From NCBI GenBank assembly GCA_009746045.1, contig RPFO01000994.1:1-20493 (forward strand): a DNA stretch of 20,493 nucleotides, read 5' to 3'. Source of the DNA: Mesostigma viride. Lineage: Eukaryota > Streptophyta > Mesostigmatophyceae > Mesostigmatales > Mesostigmataceae. Position 1 is the stretch's first letter, and each line of letters opens with the position of its first letter. A program made the position numbers and the translations under genes. Under the pieces are notes generated by a model that was not told the origin of the DNA, ran no database searches, and worked only from the letters and a program-made list of their open reading frames with translations. Positions 1-8,804 of the stretch are shown one piece after another.

Positions 1-2094
1 TGGCCGACAGGTAGATGCAGCCAGCCCCGGGCGTGTCGCAGACACTAATCACTACGGTAGGCCGCGGTGCCGCACCTCGGCGCAGGTTTTTTCAGCTGTG
101 CATGGAGAAAAAAACGTGTCTCAATCCAGGAACCCCCGTCGGTTCATCATGTCAGCCTAGAAAACTGGAGCGGTGGAGCCACAACTAACGGGAAAGCCGC
201 ATTCAAATTCGCCTAGCCCACGGGTCACAAGTGGCCGACAGGTAGATGCAGCCAGCCCCCGGGCGTGTCGCAGACACTAATCACTACGGTAGCCGCGGCA
301 CCGCGGCACCTCGGCGCAGGTTTTTTCAGCTGTGCATGGAGAAAAAAACGTGTCTCAATCCAGGAACCCCCGTCGGTTCATCATGTCAGCCTAGAAAACT
401 GGAGCGGTGGAGCCACAACTAACGGGAAAGCCGCATTCAAATTCGCCTAGCCCACGGGTCACAATTGGCCGACAGGTAGATGCAGCCAGCCCCGGGCGTG
501 TCGCAGACAGTAATCACTACGGTAGGCCGCGGCCCGCACCTCGGCGCAGGTTTTTTTCAGCTGTGCATGGAGAAAAAAACGTGTCTCAATCCAGGAACCC
601 CCGTCGGTTCATCATGTCAGCCTAGAAAACTGGAGCGGTGGAGCCACAACTAACGGGAAAGCCGCATTCAAATTCGCCTAGCCCACGGGTCACAATTGGC
701 CGACAGGTAGATGCAGCCAGCCCCGGGCGTGTCGCAGACAGTAATCACTACGGTAGGCCGCGGTGCCGCACCTCGGCGCAGGTTTTTTCAGCTGTGCATG
801 GAGAAAAAAACGTGTCTCAATCCAGGAACCCCCGTCGGTTCATCATGTCAGCCTAGAAAACTGGAGCGGTGGAGCCACAACTAACGGGAAAGCCGCATTC
901 AAATTCGCCTAGCCCACGGGTCACAATTGGCCGACAGGTAGATGCAGCCAGCCCCGGGCCGCATTCAAATTCGCCTAGCCCACGGGTCACAATTGGCCGA
1001 CAGGTAGATGCAGCCAGCCCCGGGCGTGTCGCAGACAGTAATCACTACGGTAGGCCGCGGTGCCGCACCTCGGCGCAGGTTTTTTCAGCTGTGCATGGAG
1101 AAAAAAACGTGTCTCAATCCAGGAACCCCCGTCGGTTCATCATGTCAGCCTAGAAAACTGGAGCGGTGGAGCCACAACTAACGGGAAAGCCGCATTCAAA
1201 TTCGCCTAGCCCACGGGTCACAATTGGCCGACAGGTAGATGCAGCCAGCCCCGGGCGTGTCGCAGACAGTAATCACTACGGTAGGCCGCGGTGCCGCACC
1301 TCGGCGCAGGTTTTTCAGCTGTGCATGGAGAAAAAAACGTGTCTCAATCCAGGAACCGGCCCCCGTCGGTTCATCATGTCAGCCTAGAAAACTGGAGCGG
1401 TGGAGCCACAACTAACGGGAAAGCCGCATTCAAATTCGCCTAGCCCACGGGTCACAATTGGCCGACAGGTAGATGCAGCCAGCCCCGGGCGTGTCGCAGA
1501 CACTAATCACTACGGCCGCGGCACCGCACCTCGGCGCAGGTTTTTTCAGCTGTGCATGGAGAAAAAAACGTGTCTCAATCCAGGAACCCCCGTCGGTTCA
1601 TCATGTCAGCCTAGAAAACTGGAGCGGTGGAGCCACAACTAACGGGAAAGCCGCATTCAAATTCGCCTAGCCCACGGGTCACAATTGGCCGACAGGTAGA
1701 TGCAGCCAGCCCCGGGCGTGTCGCAGACACTAATCACTACGGTAGGCCGCGGTGCCGCACCTCGGCGCAGGTTTTTTTCAGCTGTGCATGGAGAAAAAAA
1801 CGTGTCTCAATCCAGGAACCCCCGTCGGTTCATCATGTCAGCCTAGAAAACTGGAGCGGTGGAGCCACAACTAACGGGAAAGCCGCATTCAAATTCGCCT
1901 AGCCCACGGGTCACAATTGGCCGACAGGTAGATGCAGCCAGCCCCGGGCGTGTCGCAGACAGTAATCACTACGGTAGGCCGCGGTGCCGCACCTCGGCGC
2001 AGGTTTTTTCAGCTGTGCATGGAGAAAAAAACGTGTCTCAATCCAGGAACCCCCGTCGGTTCATCATGTCAGCCTAGAAAACTGGAGCGGTGGA
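1..2094 (+). repeat. Left block of ~231-bp tandem satellite
   Basis: Nine consecutive units can be followed by the recurring block ending AGCGGTGGA, whose last base falls at 177, 411, 642, 873, 1170, 1404, 1631, 1863 and 2094. Unit lengths are therefore 234, 231, 231, 297, 234, 227, 232 and 231 bp, and the array continues off the left edge. Units differ by small indels (CACTAATC versus CAGTAATC, extra CCG or GGC triplets, T6 versus T7) and by one 66-bp internal duplication. Short open frames recur in each unit, but the period is not a multiple of three and stops occur in every unit, so I regard it as non-coding. The last unit is broken immediately after GCGGTGGA by a retrotransposon fragment. 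Confidence 0.97.
892..1023 (+). repeat. 66-bp tandem duplication inside one satellite unit
   Basis: The 66 bp beginning GCCGCATTCAAATTCGCC at 892 are repeated directly from 958, which lengthens this unit to 297 bp. The join lies at CCCCGGGCC/GCATTC, where GGGC in one copy meets the start of the next, consistent with slippage or unequal exchange at a short shared sequence. No other unit in the window has it. Confidence 0.93.
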
Positions 2095-3126
2095 ATATTC
2101 CCTAGCCCTTTGCCCTTCGTCACCGCCATCCAGGAGGCCTATGCTGAGATCCAGCAGGCCTGTTCTCCCGTCCGTGCCGCTCAGGCGGTACAGCGCCACC
2201 TCCCTCGCGGCACTCCCTCGGTCGCCTCCGTTCAATCTCCCGCCGCATTCCCTGCTCGCGTCATCGATAAACACCAGAAAACCTACGCGGGTATTCTGCA
2301 CACGGCTGATTGGATTGCTCTTTTCGCGGACCTCAACGCCCAGGGACGTGCGTGGCTGTTCTCGCTTTCCTTGCGGAGTGTGGGCTCGGCGTACCTTCGT
2401 GCTCTTCCCATGGCCCCCCCATTCGCCTTGGCTCCCAGCCACTACTCGGTGGCGCTCCGGCACCAGCTATTTGCCCCGCAGCCTCTTGTTCCGGCCGGGC
2501 GGCCTTGTGGTAGCTGTGGGCAGCCGCTGGATCCCACGGGGACTCACTACCTTGCCTGCATGGGGGGCCAACAGAATCAGAATTGGTATTTGTATTTGCA
2601 CACTGTCCTCCTGACGGTGGTGCTCGCCATGATTCGGTCGGTTTTCCCCCACGCGAACATCCGGTCCGAGGATGCGGATGGCGCTGCCTTCTATTCCCCC
2701 AACCACCGGCCTGACATCGTGGTGCTGGACTTTGAGGGGGGTGGCCGGCATCTGCTTATTGACGTTTCGGTGGCGCGGCCCTTGGCTCTTAGCCACGTGG
2801 CTGGGGCCTCCCTCACGGCAGGTTACACGGCGGACCGGGCGGAGCGGGCCAAGCTCCTGGCCTACGGCGACGTCGGGCACCATCGTGTGGTGCCCTTTGT
2901 CCTGGAGGAGTTTGGGGCCATGGGGCCCCTGACCTCCGCCTTCTTCAAGGAGTGTTGCCGGCTCCGGGAGGACCGGCTGGACCTGGAGGGCCAGCGGGCC
3001 CCATGGTCGGCGCGGACCTGGACGTCATATTGGCGTCAGCGCTTGTCGGTGGCGCTGACTCGGGCCATGGCTGACATCATGCTCCGCCGTACGCGGGCTG
3101 ATTTTGCGGTGCAGCAGGGCTATTAG
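2095..3126 (+). pseudogene. C-terminal fragment of retrotransposon polyprotein (zinc knuckle and restriction-like endonuclease)
   Basis: The frame is open from the satellite junction to TAG at 3124-3126 and encodes only the end of a non-LTR retrotransposon protein; the reverse transcriptase fingers and palm are absent. Visible are CGSCG followed by THYLAC (a CX2C-X9-H-X3-C zinc knuckle, about 2506-2560), then NHRPDIVVLD (about 2701-2730) and LLIDVSV (about 2752-2772). The last two give the PD...D core of the PD-(D/E)XK-like nuclease found after RT in R2/NeSL/CRE-type elements. The fragment has no stop or frameshift, so decay since insertion is slight. An in-frame ATG in the satellite at 1984 would extend it, but that start is accidental. 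Without RT it cannot support its own retrotransposition. Confidence 0.88.
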
Positions 3127-3222
3127 GTTCCTCCCGTTAGGCGTTTCCATTGGTCTTATCGTAGTATAGAGCTTTGACATGGCTCTGTATAGAGGTTTAT
3201 AGCTGGGCGTTTGCTTTGGTTT

Positions 3223-3236
3223 GAGTGATTTCACTC
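3223..3236 (+). other. Terminal hairpin in retrotransposon 3' UTR
   Basis: GAGTGA and TCACTC are perfect inverse complements separated by TT, and lie four bases before the TGTAA at 3240-3244. Short 3'-terminal stem-loops are recognised by the reverse transcriptase in several LINE families. Its placement a few bases from the element end suggests that role here, but this is inference from position. Confidence 0.5.
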
Positions 3237-3239
3237 TGC

Positions 3240-3244
3240 TGTAA
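3240..3244 (+). promoter_or_regulatory. Possible TGTAA polyadenylation signal
   Basis: TGTAA lies ~115 bp after the stop codon of the + strand element and just before its AT-rich end. TGTAA is the usual polyadenylation signal in chlorophyte algae such as Chlamydomonas. The match is only five bases, so the call rests on its placement. Confidence 0.35.
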
Positions 3245-3474
3245 TGATATATTAATTATATATATTCATTGAGAATGATAGATTACGGAGGTGAGATAGG
3301 CATGCAACATAAGGAAAAACCCGATAACTGGGAGAATAACCCTGAAGAAATTAATAGTAATCTGACACAGACATCCAAGGATCACGCCAGCGGCACAAGG
3401 TACAACTAACTATACATCACAAAACTACACGCAGCAACAGCGCTGCCGGCCCACCATGCAGGCCTGGAAGGAAT

Positions 3475-5884
3475 CTAGACCGCATGGGTCGCGACAAAGT
3501 CGGCCCGGGTGCGGCGGAATAACACATCAGCCACGGTGCGAGTGAGGGCGAGTGACAGACGCTGCCGCCAATACGAGGACCACGTGCGGGCCGACCACGG
3601 GGCGGTCTGACCCTCGAGGTCGAGGCGGTCTTCACGGCGCTGGCAGCACTCGTGGAAAAACTCCGCTGTCTTGGGGCCCATGGCCCCGAACTCCTCAAGG
3701 ACAAAGGGGATGACCCGGTGGGGCCCCACATTGCCGTAGGAGGCAAACTTGTCGCGCTCAGCCACAGCGGCAGCAGCGCCGGCATCCACAGCCGCCCGGA
3801 GGATGTGGCGACCGGAAAGCGGCCGAGCCACGGAGACATCGATGAGCAGGTGGCAACCCTGCCCGTCGTAGTCAAGCACGGTAATGTCGGGGCGGTGGTT
3901 GGGTGAGTAGAGGGCGGCCCCATCCGCGTCCTCGCACTTGATGGTGGAGTGGGGAAAGACCGACCGAACCATGGCACACACCACCCGGAGGAGAGCGGTA
4001 TGGAGATAGAGGAACCAGTTCTGGTTCTGCTGGCCACCCATGCACGCGATGTAGTGCGTCCCAGTAGTATCCAGAGCAAGCCCGCAGCTGCCGCAGGACG
4101 CACCCGCCGTGATGAGAGGTTGCGGGGCAAAGAGCTGGTGGCGGAGAGCGATGGCGTAAAGGGCCGGAACCAGTGTGAACAAAGGGCTCATGGGGAGGGC
4201 GCGCAGGAATGCGGACCCCACGCTCCCCTCAAGGGAAACGGAGTGAAGCCAAGCCTTCCCCTGATCGTTCAAGCTCGCATGCAGACCCATCCAGTCGGCA
4301 CAGTGTAGTATACCCGCGTAGGTCTTTTGTTGTTTTTCATGAACGCAGGCAGGGAAGACACTAGGACTGACGACAGTGGACACGCCGGGCGTGCCCCGGG
4401 GCAGGCGACGGTGGACGGCCTGAGCGGGGCGGACGAGGTCGCAAGCCTGCTGGATCCCGAGGTAAGAATCCTGCACAGCCTGCACAAAGGGGAAGGGGGA
4501 TGGGGTGACCAAGTCGGGAATGGCGCTGACGGCGCTGGGGACCAACCGGCGGATCTCCGCCCAGGCCTGAGCAACAGAGCCAAGGAAGGCGGCGGGGGCG
4601 AGGCGGGCGGCGCGGGTGAGCCCACACCCGCCCATGCGGCAGGGGAGGGTGGCCAAGCGCATGGAGTGAGCTGGCAGGCTAGGGCCGGGGAGGAGCACCT
4701 GCAAGGCGGCCTGAATGCGCTCGTCATGGCCTTCCGCGGCAAGCCGCACCAAGTGGGGGGGAGCGCCACGGAGCCAGTGAACCACCCGCGGGTGGGCGCA
4801 AAACCACAGGAGGAGCCCTTTGGTCTGGGGGTCCTTGAGGCGCGCCCAAGTCTCGAGGACATGGGTGCGCTGTTCCACGGTGGCCCGGAGCTCCTCTTCG
4901 ACGTAGTCAGGGTCACCCACAGGGACGCCCAGGCACGAGAAACCACGCGCCCGCGCCAATGCCCCCGGGATAGCCGCGGGGAAGCCAGAGCAGTCCCCCT
5001 GGGGCGAAAAGACTGCACACTTGGGGAGGGTGAGCCGAAGGTTGATGGCCGCCATGGCCACTTCAAGGGCAGCCAGGGCGGCAACCACAGCGTCGGCCGG
5101 GCCAAGGGCATGGATATCGTCCATATAGGCGAGGAGCACGACATCCGGGTGCGCAGCGTGGACACCTTGGAGAGCCTTGTGCAGCGGGGCAGACAGGTAA
5201 AAGGGGCCGAGGGGGTCACCTTGCTGGGTTCCCGTGCGGGAAGCGATGTCGGCGAACGTCCCATCCTCCATGAGGAAGGAGAGTTGAGTGGGTTCGCCGT
5301 AGCAGGCTGCTGTCCACGCAAGAAGGTCAGGGAACGCCTCGCCGACGGCCTCAAAGATGCTAGCCTTGGTGACAGCATTGAACGCATTGTGGCAATCCAC
5401 CTTCAGCGCCACATGGGTCGGATGCGTCTCGAGGTAGGCCTGAACTGTGTGCACGATGATGTCGCTGCCCCCTTTGGTGGCGACGCCAAGCTGGGCCGCG
5501 ACGGACTCCTCAGTATCACTCCGGTTGGGGCAGAAGTAGGCGCGAAACTCGGGGGCCTTTTGGCGACAAATGACCTTACTCACCAGCTTGCGTAGGACCT
5601 CGCCGCAAGCAATGGGACGAACGCGGCCAGCAGGCGGGGGGACGTCGTCTTTCAGGAGGGCAATGAGGCGTGCCCCAGCCAGCCAAGGGCGCGCCGCGGG
5701 GGCCAGGGACCCCGCGGCCAAGTCGGCGGCAGCCTCAAAGAGTGCGGTCGCCCCGCCATGGCCCGCCATCACGGAGAGGTGCTCGTAGCGCCAGCCTGAG
5801 GGGCCGGTGGAGGAGGCGTTCGGCAGATCCTTCAGCACAGCCGTGAAGATGTCCAGGTCCAGGACAATAGGCGGGGGCGGGGGG
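3475..5884 (-). pseudogene. Reverse transcriptase plus CCHC knuckle plus restriction-like endonuclease (C-terminal segment of element polyprotein)
   Basis: This segment makes cDNA at a nicked chromosomal target (target-primed reverse transcription). Numbering from the internal Met at 5838 (787 residues to TAG at 3475-3477): block 1 ASSTGPSGWRYEHL at 8-21; motif A ALKVDCHNAFN with catalytic D148; motif B GTQQGDPLGP at 203-212; motif C LAYMDDIHAL with D240/D241; motif D around NLRLTLPKC at 266-274; motif E FSCLGVPVG at 300-308. Then comes a thumb, a zinc knuckle C582-X2-C585-X9-H595-X3-C599, and nuclease residues R649-P650-D651 and D667 in LLIDV. All key residues are intact. The true frame continues upstream of Met 5838 as PPPIVLDLDIFTAV, so that Met is internal; a frameshift at the G tract 5872-5884 separates it from the preceding segment. 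Confidence 0.92.
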
Positions 5885-7424
5885 TGGCCGGGGCGGGCAC
5901 CGCAAAGGCCGGTTCGTCGGGGTGAAGGTCGCGCAAAGCCTGCAGGGTCGGGGGAGTGGAGGGAGCCAACGCGGTCAGTTCAAGCTTTTGCATGGCCCGG
6001 CTCAATTCACCTACCTTCACCAACCGCATGACGTCAGCTTCCACCCGGGCAAAGGAGGCGGCCCCCGACACCCGGGTGGAGGCCGGAGGCTGCAGCGCCC
6101 ACAGCCCTTCCCAATCCCCGAGGAGGAACCGCCGGCAGCGAGCGATGACCGCACCCTGTACGCCACGCACGCCCCGCTCCAACGGCGCTAAGAGGAGCCG
6201 GGGGGTGACGAGAAACAGCTTGTGGCCGAGTTCGTCGAGAGGGTGACTATGCATCCGGGCCAGGGAAAGCAGGGCGCAGCGCGTAAACAAGCTCCGGGCG
6301 CGGTGAGGGACGTCCGGGAGCGTCATGCAAGGGTTGCGCGCACAGGCGGCAAAAGGGAGCGTGGCCAGGAATGCCCAGCCTGCCGAGAGGTCCCCCGGAT
6401 CGCTCGTACCCTGCGATGCCGGTGGAGGGGCAGGGGCCGACCGAGGGGCCGCCCCGGACCGGGAGGCCGGTGCGGCCGCCGGGCCGCCGGGCAGGCCGTT
6501 CTGGGGGGTTTGGCGGCGGCACTGCCGCTCATGCTGGTACCGCCCGTGGATCGAAAAAATCCGCTGGCAATGGGCTGCCGGGCAGCGGTAGCAGTCCATG
6601 GCGCGCATGGCGGCCTCCGTGATGTGGGGGTGGGAAGCCCGAATGTGCACCAGCAACGAATTCCGGTTGGGCAGGCGCGCGCCACACGGGTCACCAAGGG
6701 GACCATCGACTTGGCAATAATGGAAGCCATCTGAGGGGGTGCGCCCACCCGGTTGGGCCGGCCCGGGTCGAGAGGGGGAGGGGTCGGGAGCACCCTCAGC
6801 CAGAGGAACTACAGCTGCAGCGGAACCCAGGGCGGGGCCGGCCGCCGGGCGGTCAGCAGGGCTCGTGGCAGCCGAGGACAAGACCGGCGCGGGGACGGCC
6901 CCCACGGCCGGGAGGGGGGCGCTGGAGGAGGCAGCCAAGCCGGCGCGCGACCCACGACCACGCACAGGGGAGGCAGGTGTCGGGGCAGGCGCGTGGGACT
7001 GGCGGCGCACGGACACGGGCGAGGGCCCCAGCGGGAGAACGCCAGGAGGCAAGGGGGAAAGGACCGCGGCCCGGCAAAGGGGGCAGGTGGCGGAGGTCGC
7101 GTGCAAGCTCGTGGCGATGCAAGCTTGATGGAAGACGTGGCCGCAAGCAGGGAGGCGGCAGAGACCGTCACCAGGGCGAGGCAGGTCCAAGCAGATGGGG
7201 CAGGAGGGGCCGCTGGCAGTGACATCCACCAAGTGGGCCGGCCCGTAGTGGGCGGGCGCCGCGTCCCACCCCAGCTCCCAGCTCGGCAGTCGGGCGATCT
7301 CATCGGCGGAGAGAAGACGGCGGCGCGGACCAGCAGGGTGCCAGACATGGGGGATGCCCGCAAGCTCGAGCACATCGTGCAAGATGGCGGGCACGGCCGC
7401 ACCCGCGCTCAGCTCAAGAACACG
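5873..7424 (-). pseudogene. Middle segment of element polyprotein: RING-H2 finger and two C2H2-like zinc fingers
   Basis: Numbering from Met 7394 (520 residues to a stop at 5832): a RING-H2 finger at 65-107 with ligands C65, C68, C84, H86, H89, C92, C104, C107, the spacing of E3 ubiquitin ligases; a proline/alanine-rich linker at 110-220; finger one C227-X9-C237-X12-H250-X4-H255; finger two C271-X4-C276-X11-H288-X3-C292. C2H2/CCHC fingers before RT bind target DNA in R2-like elements. Residues 458-492 (KVGELSRAMQKLE and the following LHP) match the helical region that commonly precedes RT in this group, linking this segment to the RT segment. The last ~16 residues are out of frame. RING-dependent ubiquitin transfer is inferred from ligands only. 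Confidence 0.85.
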
Positions 7425-7655
7425 CCCCCCCCCGCATCGTACAGAACCAGGTCGCCGGCGTGCACGGTGACAGGAGCCCCGAAGTCAACGCGCAGGCGGG
7501 CGGCTTGCGCTGGGGTGACCGCCGTAGTCAAGCGCCCGTGGGCCTGCGCAACAAGGCCGGCCGAGCCGGGCCCGGCAGAGGCAAGAAACGTGTGCAGCTG
7601 AGGGCGATCGAGCAAGGCGTGGTCGGTGGCCCCCCAGCGAGATATGTCGCACGGG
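7425..7655 (-). pseudogene. Short uncharacterised segment of element polyprotein between PHD and RING parts
   Basis: Roughly 75 residues in a third frame, from DISRWGATDHALLDRPQLH to VHAGDLVLYDAGGG, fill the gap between the N-terminal and middle segments. GC-ending codon use and the absence of another plausible frame support it as coding. Its stop (7409-7411) lies just after a run of nine C on the + strand (7425-7433). Shifting there gives a smooth continuation, VLELSAGAA then the PAILHDVLELAG start of the next segment. The upstream junction, near 7645-7660 in GCC/CCG-rich sequence, is less sharp. I recognise no domain; a protease domain, as in some related elements, was considered but no catalytic motif is visible. 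Confidence 0.7.
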
Positions 7656-8679
7656 CGGCCTGCTGGGCCTGCACGGCAAGCCCTGTAGCAAAGAGCACCA
7701 CCGCCTGCGCCACTTGAGCGTCCAGATTCAGGAGCCATTCTTGGCGCACCGCGGGCAGGTGCCAAGGCAGGCGGCCGCCGGCATGGTAGTCCTCGAGGAC
7801 AAACCCCCAAAGCGTGGAGGCAAGGACAGGGGGGGAGGCTGCCTGCAGCATGTGCCGGACACGAACCACAAGGGCACTAAATTCAGGGGGCCGTGGGAGC
7901 GTAGGAAACGCCGCGTGCAAGCCGACAGCGTCCAACAGCAAGGGGCAATACAGCCAAGAGAACGTGGCGTGCCGGAGCGCGCTGACGCCCGCAATGTTGG
8001 TGGGGGGCCAAACGGAGAAGTCGTGGGACCCAAGCGCGGCCGACCAGGGGCCCACCACAGGAGTCGCCGCAGGGTGTCCCACAGCCTCAGGGAGGAGAGC
8101 CGCCAGGGACCCCTCAAGCACAGGAGGACGCAGGTCAGTGGCCACCGCCGTGCTGGCCGGAGGTGGATCCCCAGAGCTAGGCGGGGCAGGGCCAGGGGAC
8201 CCCGCGGAGGGGCCGGACGTGACGGCGCGGGGAGAGCGGGAGCACGGTGTGGAACCCTCCACGAGGTCCGCAAGGCCCAGGAGAGGGTCCAGCGAGGGGC
8301 TGCGGGAGGGGGCGCGGGCCGAATGGGATCCCGGGGTCGACACGGCCGCGCGTCGGGAGCCTAGGGACGGCCGAGGCGGGGCCACGCAATGAGGGCACGC
8401 CCAAGGACCCGGGGGAGGCAGCCGGAAGAGGGGCGGGACCAAGCAGCGCGTGTGCCAGCCGCATTGGCACGAATCACACACAAGGAGACGGGGGGCATCC
8501 TCACCACTGTGGCAGACCTCGCACACAAGCGAGAGTGGCACAGGGGCGCCACGACCGCCGTCGTCCAGGTCGCCCATCTCCTGCAGGTGCGCCGCGATGC
8601 GTAAGGACCGACGCGGCGCAGGGGCGCCACTAGGCAGCGCATCCCGCGCCCGGGAGGTGCGTCGTCGTGAAGGAGGCAT
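7650..8679 (-). pseudogene. N-terminal segment of element polyprotein with PHD finger
   Basis: The first ATG inside the element is at 8679; a longer open frame from 8820 would start with GTG in the satellite, so I reject it. The segment opens with a basic stretch (MPPSRRRTSRARD). A PHD finger follows at residues 53-98: C53-X2-C56-X11-C68-X2-C71-X4-H76-X2-C79-X15-C95-X2-C98, with the conserved W93 two residues before C95. PHD fingers read histone H3 tails, commonly K4 methylation. A proline/serine-rich linker (100-230) and a helical, leucine-rich part of unknown function (about 240-345) follow. The frame runs on to a stop at 7528 but leaves the true path at about 7650. Chromatin-directed targeting is inference. 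Confidence 0.83.
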
Positions 8680-8736
8680 GGGGGAGGTGCGTAAAACAAC
8701 GGAACCGGAAGCGCGGGGGGAGAGCGAGATGCGGAC

Positions 8737-8803
8737 GCGGGGGGTTTGGGGGGCGTGCCCCCCAAGCGGGGGGTTTGGGGGGCGGCAGCCCCCCAACGCG
8801 GGG
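8737..8803 (-). repeat. 29-bp GC-rich repeats forming two adjacent hairpins in element 5' leader
   Basis: GCGGGGGGTTTGGGGGGC starts at 8737 and again at 8766, a 29-bp period, with a third partial start near 8798. Each copy contains a perfect 9-bp inverted repeat: TTGGGGGGC 8746-8754 with GCCCCCCAA 8757-8765 (2-nt loop), and 8775-8783 with 8788-8796 (4-nt loop). On the coding strand these lie between the satellite junction and the first ATG, so they would form two stable stem-loops in the 5' UTR of the element transcript. A role in translation start or 5' end definition is possible but not shown. Confidence 0.85.
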
Positions 8804-8804
8804 C

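Larger units (their letters stand above)
2095..3250 (+). mobile_element. 5'-truncated REL-type non-LTR retrotransposon, + strand
   Basis: The satellite stops at 2094 and coding sequence for the C-terminal third of a reverse transcriptase polyprotein begins at once, so the copy is 5' truncated. The coding part ends at 3126. A ~115-bp 3' untranslated region follows, with a GAGTGA-TT-TCACTC hairpin and a TGTAA signal at 3240-3244, and then an AT-rich stretch. The 3' end abuts the 3' end of the opposite-strand element, so the two are tail to tail. The protein is clearly related to that element (about 80 percent identical by eye over the zinc-knuckle/nuclease block), but the 3' untranslated regions do not align, so they are different families or subfamilies. 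Confidence 0.88.
3127..3474. other. Back-to-back 3' untranslated regions of two opposed retrotransposons
   Basis: This stretch has no gene. 3127 to about 3250 is the 3' UTR of the + strand element. About 3263-3474 is the 3' UTR of the - strand element, recognised because 3263-3646 aligns with 18651-19048 elsewhere in the window. Between them lies an AT-only-like bridge (about 3245-3262, ATATATTAATTATATA) that could be the tail of either element or a simple-sequence target. There is no satellite sequence between the two elements. Confidence 0.8.
3263..8804 (-). mobile_element. Near full-length REL-type non-LTR retrotransposon with PHD and RING fingers
   Basis: On the - strand the element runs from a GC-rich 5' leader (8680-8804) through one very long coding region (8679 down to 3475) to a ~210-bp 3' UTR ending near 3263. 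Satellite resumes at GGCCGCGG, 8805. The coding region falls into four overlapping open frames that join into one protein of roughly 1,750-1,780 residues if three small frameshifts are ignored. The RT-nuclease order, the absence of an upstream apurinic endonuclease and the CCHC knuckle before a PD...D core place it with R2/NeSL/R4/CRE-like elements. No long terminal repeats are present. A truncated second copy at 18651-19048 fixes the 3' end. All RT catalytic residues are intact, so the copy is young or sits in imperfect sequence. Confidence 0.9.

Noticed and set aside
2074-2883. - strand and second-frame open frames over the + strand retroelement fragment
   Set aside because: They are shadows of the zinc-knuckle/endonuclease frame, which carries the conserved motifs.
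4327-5595. 422-codon open frame on the + strand
   Set aside because: It lies antisense to the reverse transcriptase, which has all its motifs; the open frame is a consequence of GC-rich codon use.
6753-7601. 282-codon glycine/arginine-rich open frame on the + strand
   Set aside because: Antisense to the RING-containing segment; its composition is that of reversed GC-rich codons and it has no domain.
7425-8100. A protease domain (OTU or Ulp1-like) in the linker between the PHD and RING fingers, as in some related retrotransposons
   Set aside because: No convincing catalytic Cys/His/Asp arrangement is visible by eye; a profile search would be needed.
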